Assembly (NCBI GenBank): GCA_964447175.1
Contig: CAYURP010000048.1
Location: 1-20,547, forward strand
Direction: 5' to 3'
Length of the DNA stretch: 20,547 nt
DNA from: CAYURP01 sp964447175
GTDB lineage: Bacteria > Zixibacteria > MSB-5A5 > SM23-73-2
Made by a program: the position numbers and the translations under genes. Under the pieces are notes generated by a model. The model saw only the letters and a program-made list of their open reading frames with translations, had not been told where the DNA came from and did not search any database. This document shows positions 13,679-20,547 of this stretch, piece after piece (within the stretch, counting starts at the first letter, position 1; each line of letters starts with the position of its first letter).

Positions 13679-14141
13679 ATTCGGAATCAAGGTTTTAATA
13701 ATTTCTGGGATTCTGTTTGCCATCTGGTCTTTGGGGGGAGGGGGTTACTATTTATCCTTCATTCGTATAACCAGTATCTTTCTTTTAAAATTGGTTTTCT
13801 CCGAGCTTCATCGTTTTGGCTCACCTTCTTACGGCTTCTATATAATAATACCCTTTTTAAGCCTGGCTTTAGCTACCAGAACATCGAGTCTTAAAGGCAA
13901 AATCATCAAGACACTTATCGGCATCGGGATTATTATTGCCTGGAATTGGTTTCTGGTTTTCGTCTGGTATTTTCTCCATCAGAAAGTGAGCCAAACAGAC
14001 ACCGTTTCAATACAACAGCGTACAACTCTTTTTTTCCTGAGTGGGATACTTCCATTTATGCTCTGGGCTGTACTATTCAGGGACTATATAAGAAAGCTAT
14101 TCTATCCTAAGAAAGGAAAGCCTGCTCGGGCAACCGCATAA
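13659..14141 (+). CDS. Exosortase H-associated membrane protein
   Basis: A 160-residue protein with about four hydrophobic segments (FGIKVLIISGILFAIWSL, GFYIIIPFLSLALAT, a long IIKTLIGIGIIIAWNWFLVFVWYFL region and LFFLSGILPFMLWAVLF) and a basic C-terminus. The start overlaps the end of the exosortase gene by 20 bases, indicating translational coupling and a shared function. No catalytic motif is evident. Small membrane partners are commonly encoded next to exosortase H; I infer the same role here from position and topology, since I see no diagnostic motif. It is the last gene of the locus. Confidence 0.65.
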   Translation: MKESSLKFGIKVLIISGILFAIWSLGGGGYYLSFIRITSIFLLKLVFSELHRFGSPSYGFYIIIPFLSLALATRTSSLKGKIIKTLIGIGIIIAWNWFLVFVWYFLHQKVSQTDTVSIQQRTTLFFLSGILPFMLWAVLFRDYIRKLFYPKKGKPARATA

Positions 14142-14157
14142 CCTCTTTTTTTCGTCG

Positions 14158-14190
14158 GCCTCTGAGGGCAGAGGCAAGCTCTGCTCCTAC
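14158..14190 (-). repeat. Palindrome plus GTAG-headed REP-like unit
   Basis: GCCTCTG/CAGAGGC with loop AGGG (14158-14175) overlaps a minus-strand unit (14167-14190) that reads GTAGGA with arms GCAGAG/CTCTGC around CTTGC. The two share the CAGAGGC arm, so alternative foldings exist. It follows the exosortase H locus and could act as a weak transcription barrier, but there is no T-run. Confidence 0.55.
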
Positions 14191-14241
14191 GTAAATTATG
14201 ATAGGGAAGTTCCCTCTTAACCTCAATGTGATGCACGCATG

Positions 14242-14264
14242 GTCAAGCTGAAGCTTGACACTCC
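14242..14264 (-). repeat. Intact GGAG-class palindrome
   Basis: On the minus strand GGAGT is followed by GTCAAGCT-TC-AGCTTGAC with perfect 8-bp arms. This is the uninterrupted reference copy for the split unit at 11188-11236. Confidence 0.65.
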
Positions 14265-14304
14265 ATTTATTTCATGCAAGTATTTACTCTTTGGTTTATT
14301 CTAA

Positions 14305-14343
14305 TTAAAAAAGCTGGATAGCTACTTTCAACTACCCAGCTTT
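14305..14343 (-). terminator. Terminator of the virion-like operon
   Basis: On the minus strand AAAGCTGGGTAG and CTATCCAGCTTT form a stem with one mismatch and a loop of about ten bases, followed by TTTTTTAATT. It lies about 60 bases past the stop of the last gene of the minus-strand operon (14404). Confidence 0.75.
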
Positions 14344-14403
14344 CTGGAGGAGCGGAGAGGAATGTATTTACAGTTTCCTGTTTTCAGTTATCTGTTTACA
14401 GAT

Positions 14404-15753
14404 TCAAAAACTTAGCTCCCAGGAGCTCTGATCCGGTACCGTAGTTTTCAGTCTCAGGATAGTCCCATTGTTGCTGTAGATAAGAAATTCATACTGACTG
14501 GTATCAGGAATAAGTGCAGAATTGGGATACAGATCCAGATACCAGTAGCCCTCTGAATCGGTGGAGGTGGATCTGAAATAGGGACTTATGATTACCCCCT
14601 GAAACTTCAAAGGGATTGTCTTTATGCTGGCTTCAATTTTTGCCTCGGCTAAGGGAAGATTTTGAATGTCCTTGATCCAGCCATAAACCCTACAAAGCTC
14701 TGCTGAAGGAGGAGAACCCGGATTGAAAATGTCAGCATAGTAAATGGTATCAGTATTGCCTGCGACTATCAAAGTTTCAGGAACATTGAAAATCCATCCG
14801 GACTTGGACATTCTGACCAGGAAAGTATCATTATCCAGAGCAAATATGGCTTTTCCTAAGGCGTTGGTTGATAAGAAACCTAAAGTCGAGGTCTGGGTTA
14901 GATTCAAGATCTGAACCTGGACCCCGGAGATCTCAGCTGAATCAGAAGTTTGCTTTGTGGTTATACTCACCTGATGGGCACCTCCTCCAGACTCTGAGGT
15001 CAGAGTTCTATCTGGCCAGATCCAGACATGATTTGCTACGCTGTCCGGATTCAGGTTTTCCCCTTCGGTTCGAATGGAATCCACAGCTAGGAATGAAGTT
15101 TTGTTGAAATAATGAGAGGCATCTTCGTTTTCTATATCATTCCAGTTGATTCCTATATTATCTGTAGCTGTTAAATCGGAGGTTCCCCTGGTCTCTAAAA
15201 CCTCCCCGTAGGAGCCTGAGGTATTGTGACCCGTGGTATCCTCATCCCAGATGGCATCTATTGCGGAATTTGAGAGGGAATATCCCTCCTTATCATTATT
15301 CACCCCAACTGTCACGTTATCACTGGTATAATCATAAGTGGAAGCATCTCTTTGTATGGTGTCGCCCCTACAATAGGAAACCGTTTCAGGCTGGACAATG
15401 TAATAACCATCATCGTTATACCATTTACCTTTTACCGGTCTCCAATAGAAAAAAACAGTGTATTGACCCAGATTGGAGCCATCATAAGCCTTCTTGGTAG
15501 TGCAGTAAAGATAATCTCTTGTTTTCATACCACTGTATGTTGAATCAATAAGTGTTCCCCTGACAAATCTAAGAAAATAAACCGAATCGCCTGTGGCATC
15601 AGCTGAATGCCCCAGGGTATCAAATGTGGGAAAACAGATTCTACAGGTATCGTCCACCTCAGTTCCGGTTCCAAAGGTACCGAAATAGCGTCCAGCTGTA
15701 GATGCTCCGGCAAAAATTAGAACAAGAATAAAAACTAAAATAAGTTTTCTCAT
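14404..15753 (-). CDS. Secreted protein with carboxypeptidase-regulatory-like domains, last gene of the virion-like operon
   Basis: The 449-residue protein starts with a clear Sec signal peptide (MRKLILVFILVLIFAGASTA, cleavage near 20). The N-terminal half (FDTLGHSADATGDSVYFLRFVRG and onward) is beta-rich and of a kind I associate with tail-fibre-like or adhesin proteins. Two Ig-like carboxypeptidase-regulatory-type modules follow: residues about 260-345 (EISGVQVQILN...ALGKAIFAL) and about 351-449 (VYGWIKDIQNLPLAEAKI...STDSEGYWYLDLYP). There is no peptidase motif. AAGGGGTGA lies before the ATG and the upstream gene ends 11 bases away, so the two are cotranscribed. An exported protein is unexpected in a capsid-type operon. 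It may be a surface receptor, a fibre delivered outside, or a host gene caught in the operon. Confidence 0.65.
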   Translation of the reverse strand: MRKLILVFILVLIFAGASTAGRYFGTFGTGTEVDDTCRICFPTFDTLGHSADATGDSVYFLRFVRGTLIDSTYSGMKTRDYLYCTTKKAYDGSNLGQYTVFFYWRPVKGKWYNDDGYYIVQPETVSYCRGDTIQRDASTYDYTSDNVTVGVNNDKEGYSLSNSAIDAIWDEDTTGHNTSGSYGEVLETRGTSDLTATDNIGINWNDIENEDASHYFNKTSFLAVDSIRTEGENLNPDSVANHVWIWPDRTLTSESGGGAHQVSITTKQTSDSAEISGVQVQILNLTQTSTLGFLSTNALGKAIFALDNDTFLVRMSKSGWIFNVPETLIVAGNTDTIYYADIFNPGSPPSAELCRVYGWIKDIQNLPLAEAKIEASIKTIPLKFQGVIISPYFRSTSTDSEGYWYLDLYPNSALIPDTSQYEFLIYSNNGTILRLKTTVPDQSSWELSF

Positions 15754-15764
15754 AACATCACCCC

Positions 15765-16484
15765 TTATTTTCTTTGTTGTATTTTAATCAACAATCTATT
15801 TACCTCTTCAGGTGGTACTCCAGTGTGATACCAGATTCTCAGGTAGGGGTCATAATCTGTTCCATAGTTATCAGCACTACGATGTTGAAGCTGTTCGCTT
15901 CCTTCAGGGGGAGTCCCATTTATGTCCCGGTTGCTTCTCAAAGCTAAACGGGTTGTTCCCGTTTTGTTGATCCAGCCTAATCCTGTAGCATTCAGAGTTA
16001 TGGAATTATAGTCAGCTGAAATGCCGCTGGTATTTTTACTTCCTCCGCTTTGTTCTCCTATCCAGACCCCGGTTTTGAAATCACAGGCTTCAGGCGGATC
16101 GGAATCCCAGAGACCTTCCACCACAGTCATATCCCAGTGGCTGGAGGTATCGATCCACTCTATGTAGAAAAAAAACTTTGCAGAATCAATTGTAACCTGT
16201 GAGCCAAGCGCAGAGGTGTTAAAAACAAGATAACTCCGCGGTATATAATAATTGCCATCGCTGTAGACCTGTCCAAACCGGTGAACGCTTATCCCCGGGT
16301 TATAATAATCTGCACAGCTATCGTTTCGTGCGGAGTTATAATCTGAATCCACCTCCCTCAAATAAGCATCATCAGTGGAAGAATAGACAGTTAACTCATC
16401 ACCCCGAAGCTCAATGCAGGACCCGAATAATATCAAAATTATAATTAAAAACCAAAGAGCTGGTTTGCAATCAGGTATTTTCAT
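15765..16484 (-). CDS. Exported DNRLRE/CBM96-like beta-sandwich protein
   Basis: The 239-residue protein has an N-terminal hydrophobic stretch (WFLIIILILFGSC). GSC at 21-23 could be a lipobox with an unusual Phe at -3, or the segment may be an ordinary signal peptide. The body (YSSTDDAYLRE..., RSYLVFNTSALGSQVTIDSAKFFFYIEW split by spacing, ending DPYLRIWYH) follows the pattern of DNRLRE/CBM96-type domains, which occur in cell-surface and phage fibre proteins and can bind polysaccharide. GAGAGGG precedes the ATG. It ends 11 bases before the next gene's start. Function beyond surface display or glycan binding is not evident. Confidence 0.6.
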   Translation of the reverse strand: MKIPDCKPALWFLIIILILFGSCIELRGDELTVYSSTDDAYLREVDSDYNSARNDSCADYYNPGISVHRFGQVYSDGNYYIPRSYLVFNTSALGSQVTIDSAKFFFYIEWIDTSSHWDMTVVEGLWDSDPPEACDFKTGVWIGEQSGGSKNTSGISADYNSITLNATGLGWINKTGTTRLALRSNRDINGTPPEGSEQLQHRSADNYGTDYDPYLRIWYHTGVPPEEVNRLLIKIQQRK

Positions 16485-16547
16485 TTTCCCTCTCAGTTTT
16501 ATATATTCAGTGAACTATTTAACTGGTTTTGCTCTCAGATAATCAAC

Positions 16548-16805
16548 CTACCCCTTCCTGTTGTTTAGTTTTTTCAGTTCCTCTTTTCTAATTTTCTCAA
16601 TCAATTCCCAGAAGATCTTTTCTGCTTCCGATGTCTTCTTTAACTTATGTTTAAGCTGGATGGCTTTGAGGGCGTCTGATACTTTGGGCTGGTAACCTTT
16701 TGAGTTTATTCTCTTTAAAACCTTTTTTATCAGCTTCTCCAAGAACTCCTCTACCAGTTGATTCCCGTTAATTTCTTTTTCCTCAGTCTTTTTAATTCTT
16801 ACCAT
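16548..16805 (-). CDS. Small helical protein of the virion-like operon, 85 aa
   Basis: A highly charged, Lys/Glu-rich, almost fully helical protein (EEFLEKLIKKVLKRINSKG, then DALKAIQLKHKLKKTSEAEK). The middle DALKAIQLKHKL segment looks like a short helix-turn-helix. No family is recognised. It starts one base after the stop of the preceding gene, with GGGATAA as the only ribosome signal, so it is translationally coupled. Small proteins of this type occur in phage modules as DNA-binding or scaffolding factors, but no such role can be shown here. Confidence 0.6.
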   Translation of the reverse strand: MVRIKKTEEKEINGNQLVEEFLEKLIKKVLKRINSKGYQPKVSDALKAIQLKHKLKKTSEAEKIFWELIEKIRKEELKKLNNRKG

Positions 16806-16806
16806 T

Positions 16807-17178
16807 TTATCCCATTTCCATTATTAAAAGGTCAACCAAACCATTCTTATCCGATTCCGGGGCTTTGGCGATTTTAAAGCCGGTATCGGTCTCTTTTCCT
16901 ATTACAAAGCAGACCGGTTCCCTTTTGGGTAAAACTATCACCTTAGGCTGGTTAATGGTCTCCGGGAGTGAATTCCCCTTAAGGTCACAGAGACTGGAAA
17001 AGGAAACGGATTGTTCCTCTCCACCCTGAAAGGAATGATTCAGAATCACCCTCTTGGAATTCTCACCGCTCTGGGTATAGAAGATCAAAAACTCAGCCAG
17101 ATTCATCTCTCCCCATACCTCGAAATTCTCCACCACCCAGCTTCTTCTCCCTTTTAGATAACTTAAAGTAATGCTCAT
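16807..17178 (-). CDS. Unknown protein of the virion-like operon, 123 aa
   Basis: A soluble, beta-rich protein without signal peptide (MSITLSYLKGRRSWVVENFE...). No family is recognised. Its size and place just after the connector-like gene (12 bases) and before the coupled 85-residue gene fit a head-tail joining or tail-completion protein, but only by position. The ribosome site (AAAGG about 10 bases before ATG) is modest. It ends one base before the next start. Confidence 0.55.
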   Translation of the reverse strand: MSITLSYLKGRRSWVVENFEVWGEMNLAEFLIFYTQSGENSKRVILNHSFQGGEEQSVSFSSLCDLKGNSLPETINQPKVIVLPKREPVCFVIGKETDTGFKIAKAPESDKNGLVDLLIMEMG

Positions 17179-17190
17179 ATGGATTCGCCT

Positions 17191-18021
17191 TTATTTATTA
17201 CTTTTAATTGCCACGGGCTTGTGAAAATTTCTTTTCGCGTAATCCGATAAAATGACATAAGCTTTTTTCCTGTAGGAATCAGACAGATTCTCCCAGGAGC
17301 TAAAGGAAACTCTGGCAAATGATCCCGATGATTTGGAATTTGATGTTTCTACCGCCTTAATCCCGCAGAGTATGGAAACCGCCAAGTAAGTTTCAGCAAT
17401 TACCAGAGATTGTTCGGTTGAGTTGTGATAGACAGAATCTATTAATTTAAGTACCTGTGCATTTGCCTCCAGAATCGAGTTGGAAATGATCTCATCGGAC
17501 AGAAATCCATATTCCACTTTATAATCAACCAGGACCCACTGTCCATCCTCTATTCCACCGGAAGGTATTCGTTTGATTTTTCCGTTAAAGTAATCTATCT
17601 GATAATCTGAATCCTTCTGGTAGATTTTATAGAAAAGGTACCACACTACCACATTGGCATTATCCGGTATATCTCCTGAGGCTATGCTTTTAATCCTCCC
17701 CCCTTCGTAATCAATGGAATAATCCAGGTTCTCCACATAGATTTTTCCCAGGGAGGAATCCGAAGCCACCACCACGGAATCGAAGATCAACTCAGAGTGC
17801 AGAAGATTGATCCAAGTATCAGGAGTTAGATTGACTTCCTCCTTGGTGGGAGAGAATTGTTCCTTTGCCTTAATATTCTCAGAACCAACTGAAATGCTGA
17901 TATGGGGTAGCTGGACCCAGTCCGCTCTGGTCAACTGAAAAGGTGAGTTTGTGATTGTCTCGGTTCCCAGCTGATATTCCAGGATATGTTTTCTAACCAG
18001 AGCGATGTTGGTGAATGCCAT
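17191..18021 (-). CDS. Putative head-tail connector-like protein with internal duplication
   Basis: The 276-residue protein has no signal peptide. Residues about 95-170 hold a duplicated module: DYSIDYEGGRIKSIASGDI and DYQIDYFNGKIKRIPSGGI, each followed by a strand ending in VVWY or VLVDY. The C-terminal third is helical (ISNSILEANAQVLKLIDSVY..., AETYLAVSILCGIKA) and closes with SFSSWENLSDSYRKKAYVIL, which resembles the end of phage adaptor/head-completion proteins. GGAGAG precedes the ATG. It lies between a propeller/tail-like gene (34 bases upstream) and two small genes, the usual place for such proteins. The assignment rests on layout and general resemblance, not on a diagnostic motif. Confidence 0.55.
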   Translation of the reverse strand: MAFTNIALVRKHILEYQLGTETITNSPFQLTRADWVQLPHISISVGSENIKAKEQFSPTKEEVNLTPDTWINLLHSELIFDSVVVASDSSLGKIYVENLDYSIDYEGGRIKSIASGDIPDNANVVVWYLFYKIYQKDSDYQIDYFNGKIKRIPSGGIEDGQWVLVDYKVEYGFLSDEIISNSILEANAQVLKLIDSVYHNSTEQSLVIAETYLAVSILCGIKAVETSNSKSSGSFARVSFSSWENLSDSYRKKAYVILSDYAKRNFHKPVAIKSNK

Positions 18022-18055
18022 ATTTTACTCTCCAGTCTATTTGACTATCTTAATC

Positions 18056-19477
18056 TTAGACTACATTCAAGTATTTGCACTCCGGAACTGCGGTTATTTG
18101 AGAGCCCACAGGTGCTGTGCTAAAGGGTGCTTCTACTTCGATTTTGATCCAGAACTTCTTTATACCTTCTATTGTATTTTGCTGCCAATCAGAGGGGCAG
18201 GACAAAAGATCTTTCCATAATATAATGGATCTGGTTTGTGAATCCAGATGATAACTACCCGATTCGGGTATAAATTCAGACCAGTCCTCTCCATCCCAAT
18301 AGGACCAATTTATCTCTCCTCCTGCACCCGGGATGGATAAAATGATCCTCAGAAAATCGAATTTAAAGTCCAGACCCAGAAACAAACAATCATTTACATC
18401 TTTCACCAAACAATTGGAGGTGGGATGGAAAATATCAGCAGGGGTGGTATCCGAGGACTCCTGGGTTCGTTCATAGTATTTTTCAGAAGCTGAATCATCA
18501 TAACAGAAAACCTTATCCAAAAGCTTTGCTCCTTTTACCAAAGGCAACGGGTTCAGAAATTGGCCATCCTTGAGATAGCTAAATAGAATCTGATTTTGAC
18601 CCTCCCCCAGGTTTTTCCCGAAGAATACAAATGGTGTTCTCTGGAAAAATCTCAGTGTAGGTGTAACAGGAGAAGCAGCATCCACCGTATAGGTCCCGCT
18701 CCAAACCTGGCCATTAAATTCCCGGTAAAAAAGAGAAGATAACCCTGGAAAAACGATCCCTAACCGGTTATCCTCGGAACAATCCGCATGAAAATTATCA
18801 TTGATCTCCGAACCGGAATGAAGAATCTCCTCTGCATCCCATACAGCAGCTGAGATTTCTATTTTTCTGTAAGCAAGCTTTGTTCCATCGTCTGTATAAA
18901 AACAGAAAATATAAGGAGATAGAAATTTAAGCTGAGAAAAACAGGAGGTGCTGCCAGAGGTTAAAGCAGTTCCGGGATCATTAGGACCTGAGCCCCAAGT
19001 TTCACCATCATTAGTTGAGGATTTAACATGAACCGAATACCTGCCCGTTTGGGAGTCATACCAGGACCAGCTTACCCAAAGTCTATTAACCCCATCTTTG
19101 AGTATGGAAAGATAATAATTATCTTCTTGATTGCACACTATATACACAGTACCCAACGTCCACTCGCCCAGAGAAAAGTTAAGCTTGATGAATGCCAGAT
19201 CCAAAGTATTTAGGACAGTATAGACTAAATATAAATTCCCATTTGAATCCATAAATCCAGAAAAAGGCTGATCAGCAGAGTTTGAAACTATAACTACCGG
19301 ATCAGACCAGGTCTGGTAAGGGGGATCAGACCAGGAGTAGACTATGGTATTGGCATCCTGGGGATAAACCAGAACACTTCTGTTTTTGTATTGCCCTGAA
19401 GGGATTTTAAAAACTTTTATCTGTGGCGGAATCCCGGTAGCGTAATATGCTGTAATACTATCTATAAGCTTTTCCAT
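18056..19477 (-). CDS. Virion/tail-like protein with sialidase-type propeller and baseplate-like C-terminal module
   Basis: The 473-residue protein has no signal peptide. Residues about 25-310 contain propeller-like repeats with a near-canonical Asp-box (STNDGETWG, N replacing the usual D) and several WSDP-type strands, suggesting a BNR/sialidase fold; sialidase activity is not implied. Residues about 375-473 contain INWSYWDGEDWSEF, then SIILWKDLLSCPSDWQQ, then IEGIKKFWIKIEVEAPF and a Pro-rich end. This W-Y-WDG-W / P-DW / G-YWI/KIKIxV pattern recurs in phage tail and baseplate-associated proteins. The ATG has GGGAAGAG upstream. It follows the capsid-like gene by 103 bases, a spacing that contains two competing stems (19497-19539). 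Confidence 0.6.
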   Translation of the reverse strand: MEKLIDSITAYYATGIPPQIKVFKIPSGQYKNRSVLVYPQDANTIVYSWSDPPYQTWSDPVVIVSNSADQPFSGFMDSNGNLYLVYTVLNTLDLAFIKLNFSLGEWTLGTVYIVCNQEDNYYLSILKDGVNRLWVSWSWYDSQTGRYSVHVKSSTNDGETWGSGPNDPGTALTSGSTSCFSQLKFLSPYIFCFYTDDGTKLAYRKIEISAAVWDAEEILHSGSEINDNFHADCSEDNRLGIVFPGLSSLFYREFNGQVWSGTYTVDAASPVTPTLRFFQRTPFVFFGKNLGEGQNQILFSYLKDGQFLNPLPLVKGAKLLDKVFCYDDSASEKYYERTQESSDTTPADIFHPTSNCLVKDVNDCLFLGLDFKFDFLRIILSIPGAGGEINWSYWDGEDWSEFIPESGSYHLDSQTRSIILWKDLLSCPSDWQQNTIEGIKKFWIKIEVEAPFSTAPVGSQITAVPECKYLNVV

Positions 19478-19496
19478 TATACTCTTCCCGTTTCAA

Positions 19497-19539
19497 AGTC
19501 TTTACAGGCACCCAAATCTATTTGAAAGACTCGGGTGCC
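19497..19539 (-). other. Interleaved stems in the gap after the capsid-like gene
   Basis: AGTCTTT (19497-19503) is complementary to AAAGACT (19525-19531), and GGCACCC (19507-19513) to GGGTGCC (19533-19539). The order a-b-a'-b' means the two 7-bp stems either form a pseudoknot or exclude each other. They lie 20-60 bases before the next start codon on the minus strand. Confidence 0.4.
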
Positions 19540-19580
19540 AAAGTAACTAACAGCTAAAAACCAACTACCAATCACCAATC

Positions 19581-20537
19581 CTAGCTCCATTGTGTGTCCA
19601 GAACCCTGGAGGTATCCTTAATCACCTTGGCGTAAGCAACAGATTCGGAGATCACGGCCTCTTCCAATTTCTGTTCGATTACCTTGTCATACTCCACCAT
19701 CAAAGCTTGAGATACAACTTCCTCAATGGCAAAACGATTGTCCAGGCCAATAACCAGATCCGAAGGTACATCATCGCATCTGATCAAAGTGCATCCCAGC
19801 GGTGAAACCAGCTCGCCTGTTTTTTGAAACTTGAATCCTGCCATGGGGTCCTTAAACTCATCCATATTCAGAAGGGTTTTGATCTTGTCCTTATGGCACA
19901 GCACAACGTTCATCTCAAAGGGAAAAAACTCGTTATACAGGTTCACCAAATCCGAGTAGGTTAAGCTTCCGGATGTTTCCGAATCGATCACCTGAGCCGG
20001 GTTGTCATTTCCATCTCCATTTAAGACGGTATCCACGATAAGAGCCATCTTGTCAGCCTGAAGCCTGAATCCGATGAACCACAATAAGACCTTGAATTGA
20101 GTAGTGGTGCGGGACCTTAAAGCCTTATAGGAGGTTTTCAGGGTAATGCCATAATCCGGTATGGTCAGGGTATGTCGCTGTTCCGTAACCTCTATGGTAG
20201 GGATATGAGCTAAATCACCAACCGGACGTAAGGAAAGCTTCTTATCTGTTGGGGTCACATTTACGAAAAATGGGGTATACCTCGAATTGGTAATAGAGCT
20301 GGTGCTTGCCAAAAGCTTAGAAAGCTCCGGTCTCATCCTCTGTCCCCTTTTTATTTCCCTCATCATAAATTCCGGCAAAAGGGCCGGAGCTCCCTGATAG
20401 AAAAGCTCAACAGAGACTGCATTTTTACCCCTTACCTTCATCCCGTGGGCCGCCAACTGACGCTCGAACGCATCCAGAGGGGAGTCTGACTCAGAGGGAT
20501 CGTAATCCTCTGTTTCTAAAAGCTCAGACAAACTCAT
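19581..20537 (-). CDS. Putative HK97-fold major capsid-like protein
   Basis: A 318-residue protein without signal peptide. The order of segments matches HK97-type major capsid proteins. There is an acidic N-terminus, an extended-loop-like stretch (VNVTPTDKKLSLRPVGDLAHIPTI), then DYGITLKTSYKALRSRTTTQF with a long helix RLQADKMALIVDTVLNGDGN. An A-domain-like part (EMNVVLCHKDKIKTLLNMDEF, LGCTLIRCDDVPSDLVIGLDNRFAIEEV) follows, then a C-terminal helix AVISESVAYAKVIKDTSRVLD. The assignment comes from this general pattern, not from an exact signature. The frame is open to the window edge, so the ATG at 20537, which directly abuts AGGGG, may not be the true start. Upstream genes such as portal, terminase or protease would lie outside the window. 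Confidence 0.6.
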   Translation of the reverse strand: MSLSELLETEDYDPSESDSPLDAFERQLAAHGMKVRGKNAVSVELFYQGAPALLPEFMMREIKRGQRMRPELSKLLASTSSITNSRYTPFFVNVTPTDKKLSLRPVGDLAHIPTIEVTEQRHTLTIPDYGITLKTSYKALRSRTTTQFKVLLWFIGFRLQADKMALIVDTVLNGDGNDNPAQVIDSETSGSLTYSDLVNLYNEFFPFEMNVVLCHKDKIKTLLNMDEFKDPMAGFKFQKTGELVSPLGCTLIRCDDVPSDLVIGLDNRFAIEEVVSQALMVEYDKVIEQKLEEAVISESVAYAKVIKDTSRVLDTQWS

Positions 20538-20547
20538 CCCCTGGGAT

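Overview
The window comes from a Gram-negative bacterium. It has an Omp85-type barrel protein, a lipoprotein with a lipobox, Sec signal peptides and an exosortase locus. The AT-leaning coding style and crowded extragenic palindromes resemble uncultured FCB-group lineages, but this placement is only an inference from protein style. No rRNA, tRNA or CRISPR array is visible.

Layout, left to right. (1) 2-352 (+): the C-terminal end of a dihydrolipoamide dehydrogenase. (2) 353-905: a dense cluster of GTAG-headed palindromes. A consensus sigma70 promoter follows, driving a 55-residue half-SWIB-like protein (998-1165), then a bidirectional terminator. (3) 1308-6414 (-): a Cys/Met-rich Spy/CpxP-like periplasmic protein, then a stress cluster transcribed as hsp20-hsp20-dnaK-dnaJ without grpE or CIRCE. 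The cluster is headed by an excellent sigma54 -24/-12 promoter and phased dyad sites upstream that could bind an enhancer-binding protein. (4) 6856-11000 (-): a PQQ-type propeller lipoprotein and a 928-residue protein joining a zinc-peptidase-like domain, a TolB-like propeller and an outer-membrane barrel. (5) 11013-11450: tandem and nested palindromic repeats, including one repeat inserted cleanly into another. (6) 11494-14141 (+): a compact exosortase H locus with a promoter, a long leader, a membrane protein like half of apolipoprotein N-acyltransferase, an IPTL-CTERM substrate, the exosortase and a partner membrane protein. (7) 20537-14404 (-): an operon of virion-like structural genes running from a major-capsid-like protein through connector-like and propeller/tail-like proteins to two proteins with Sec signal peptides. 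It continues beyond the right edge.

The most notable points are the sigma54 control region of the chaperone cluster, the REP-like element population with a nested insertion, the self-contained IPTL sorting locus with a truncated Lnt-like protein, and the capsid-type operon that ends in secreted proteins.
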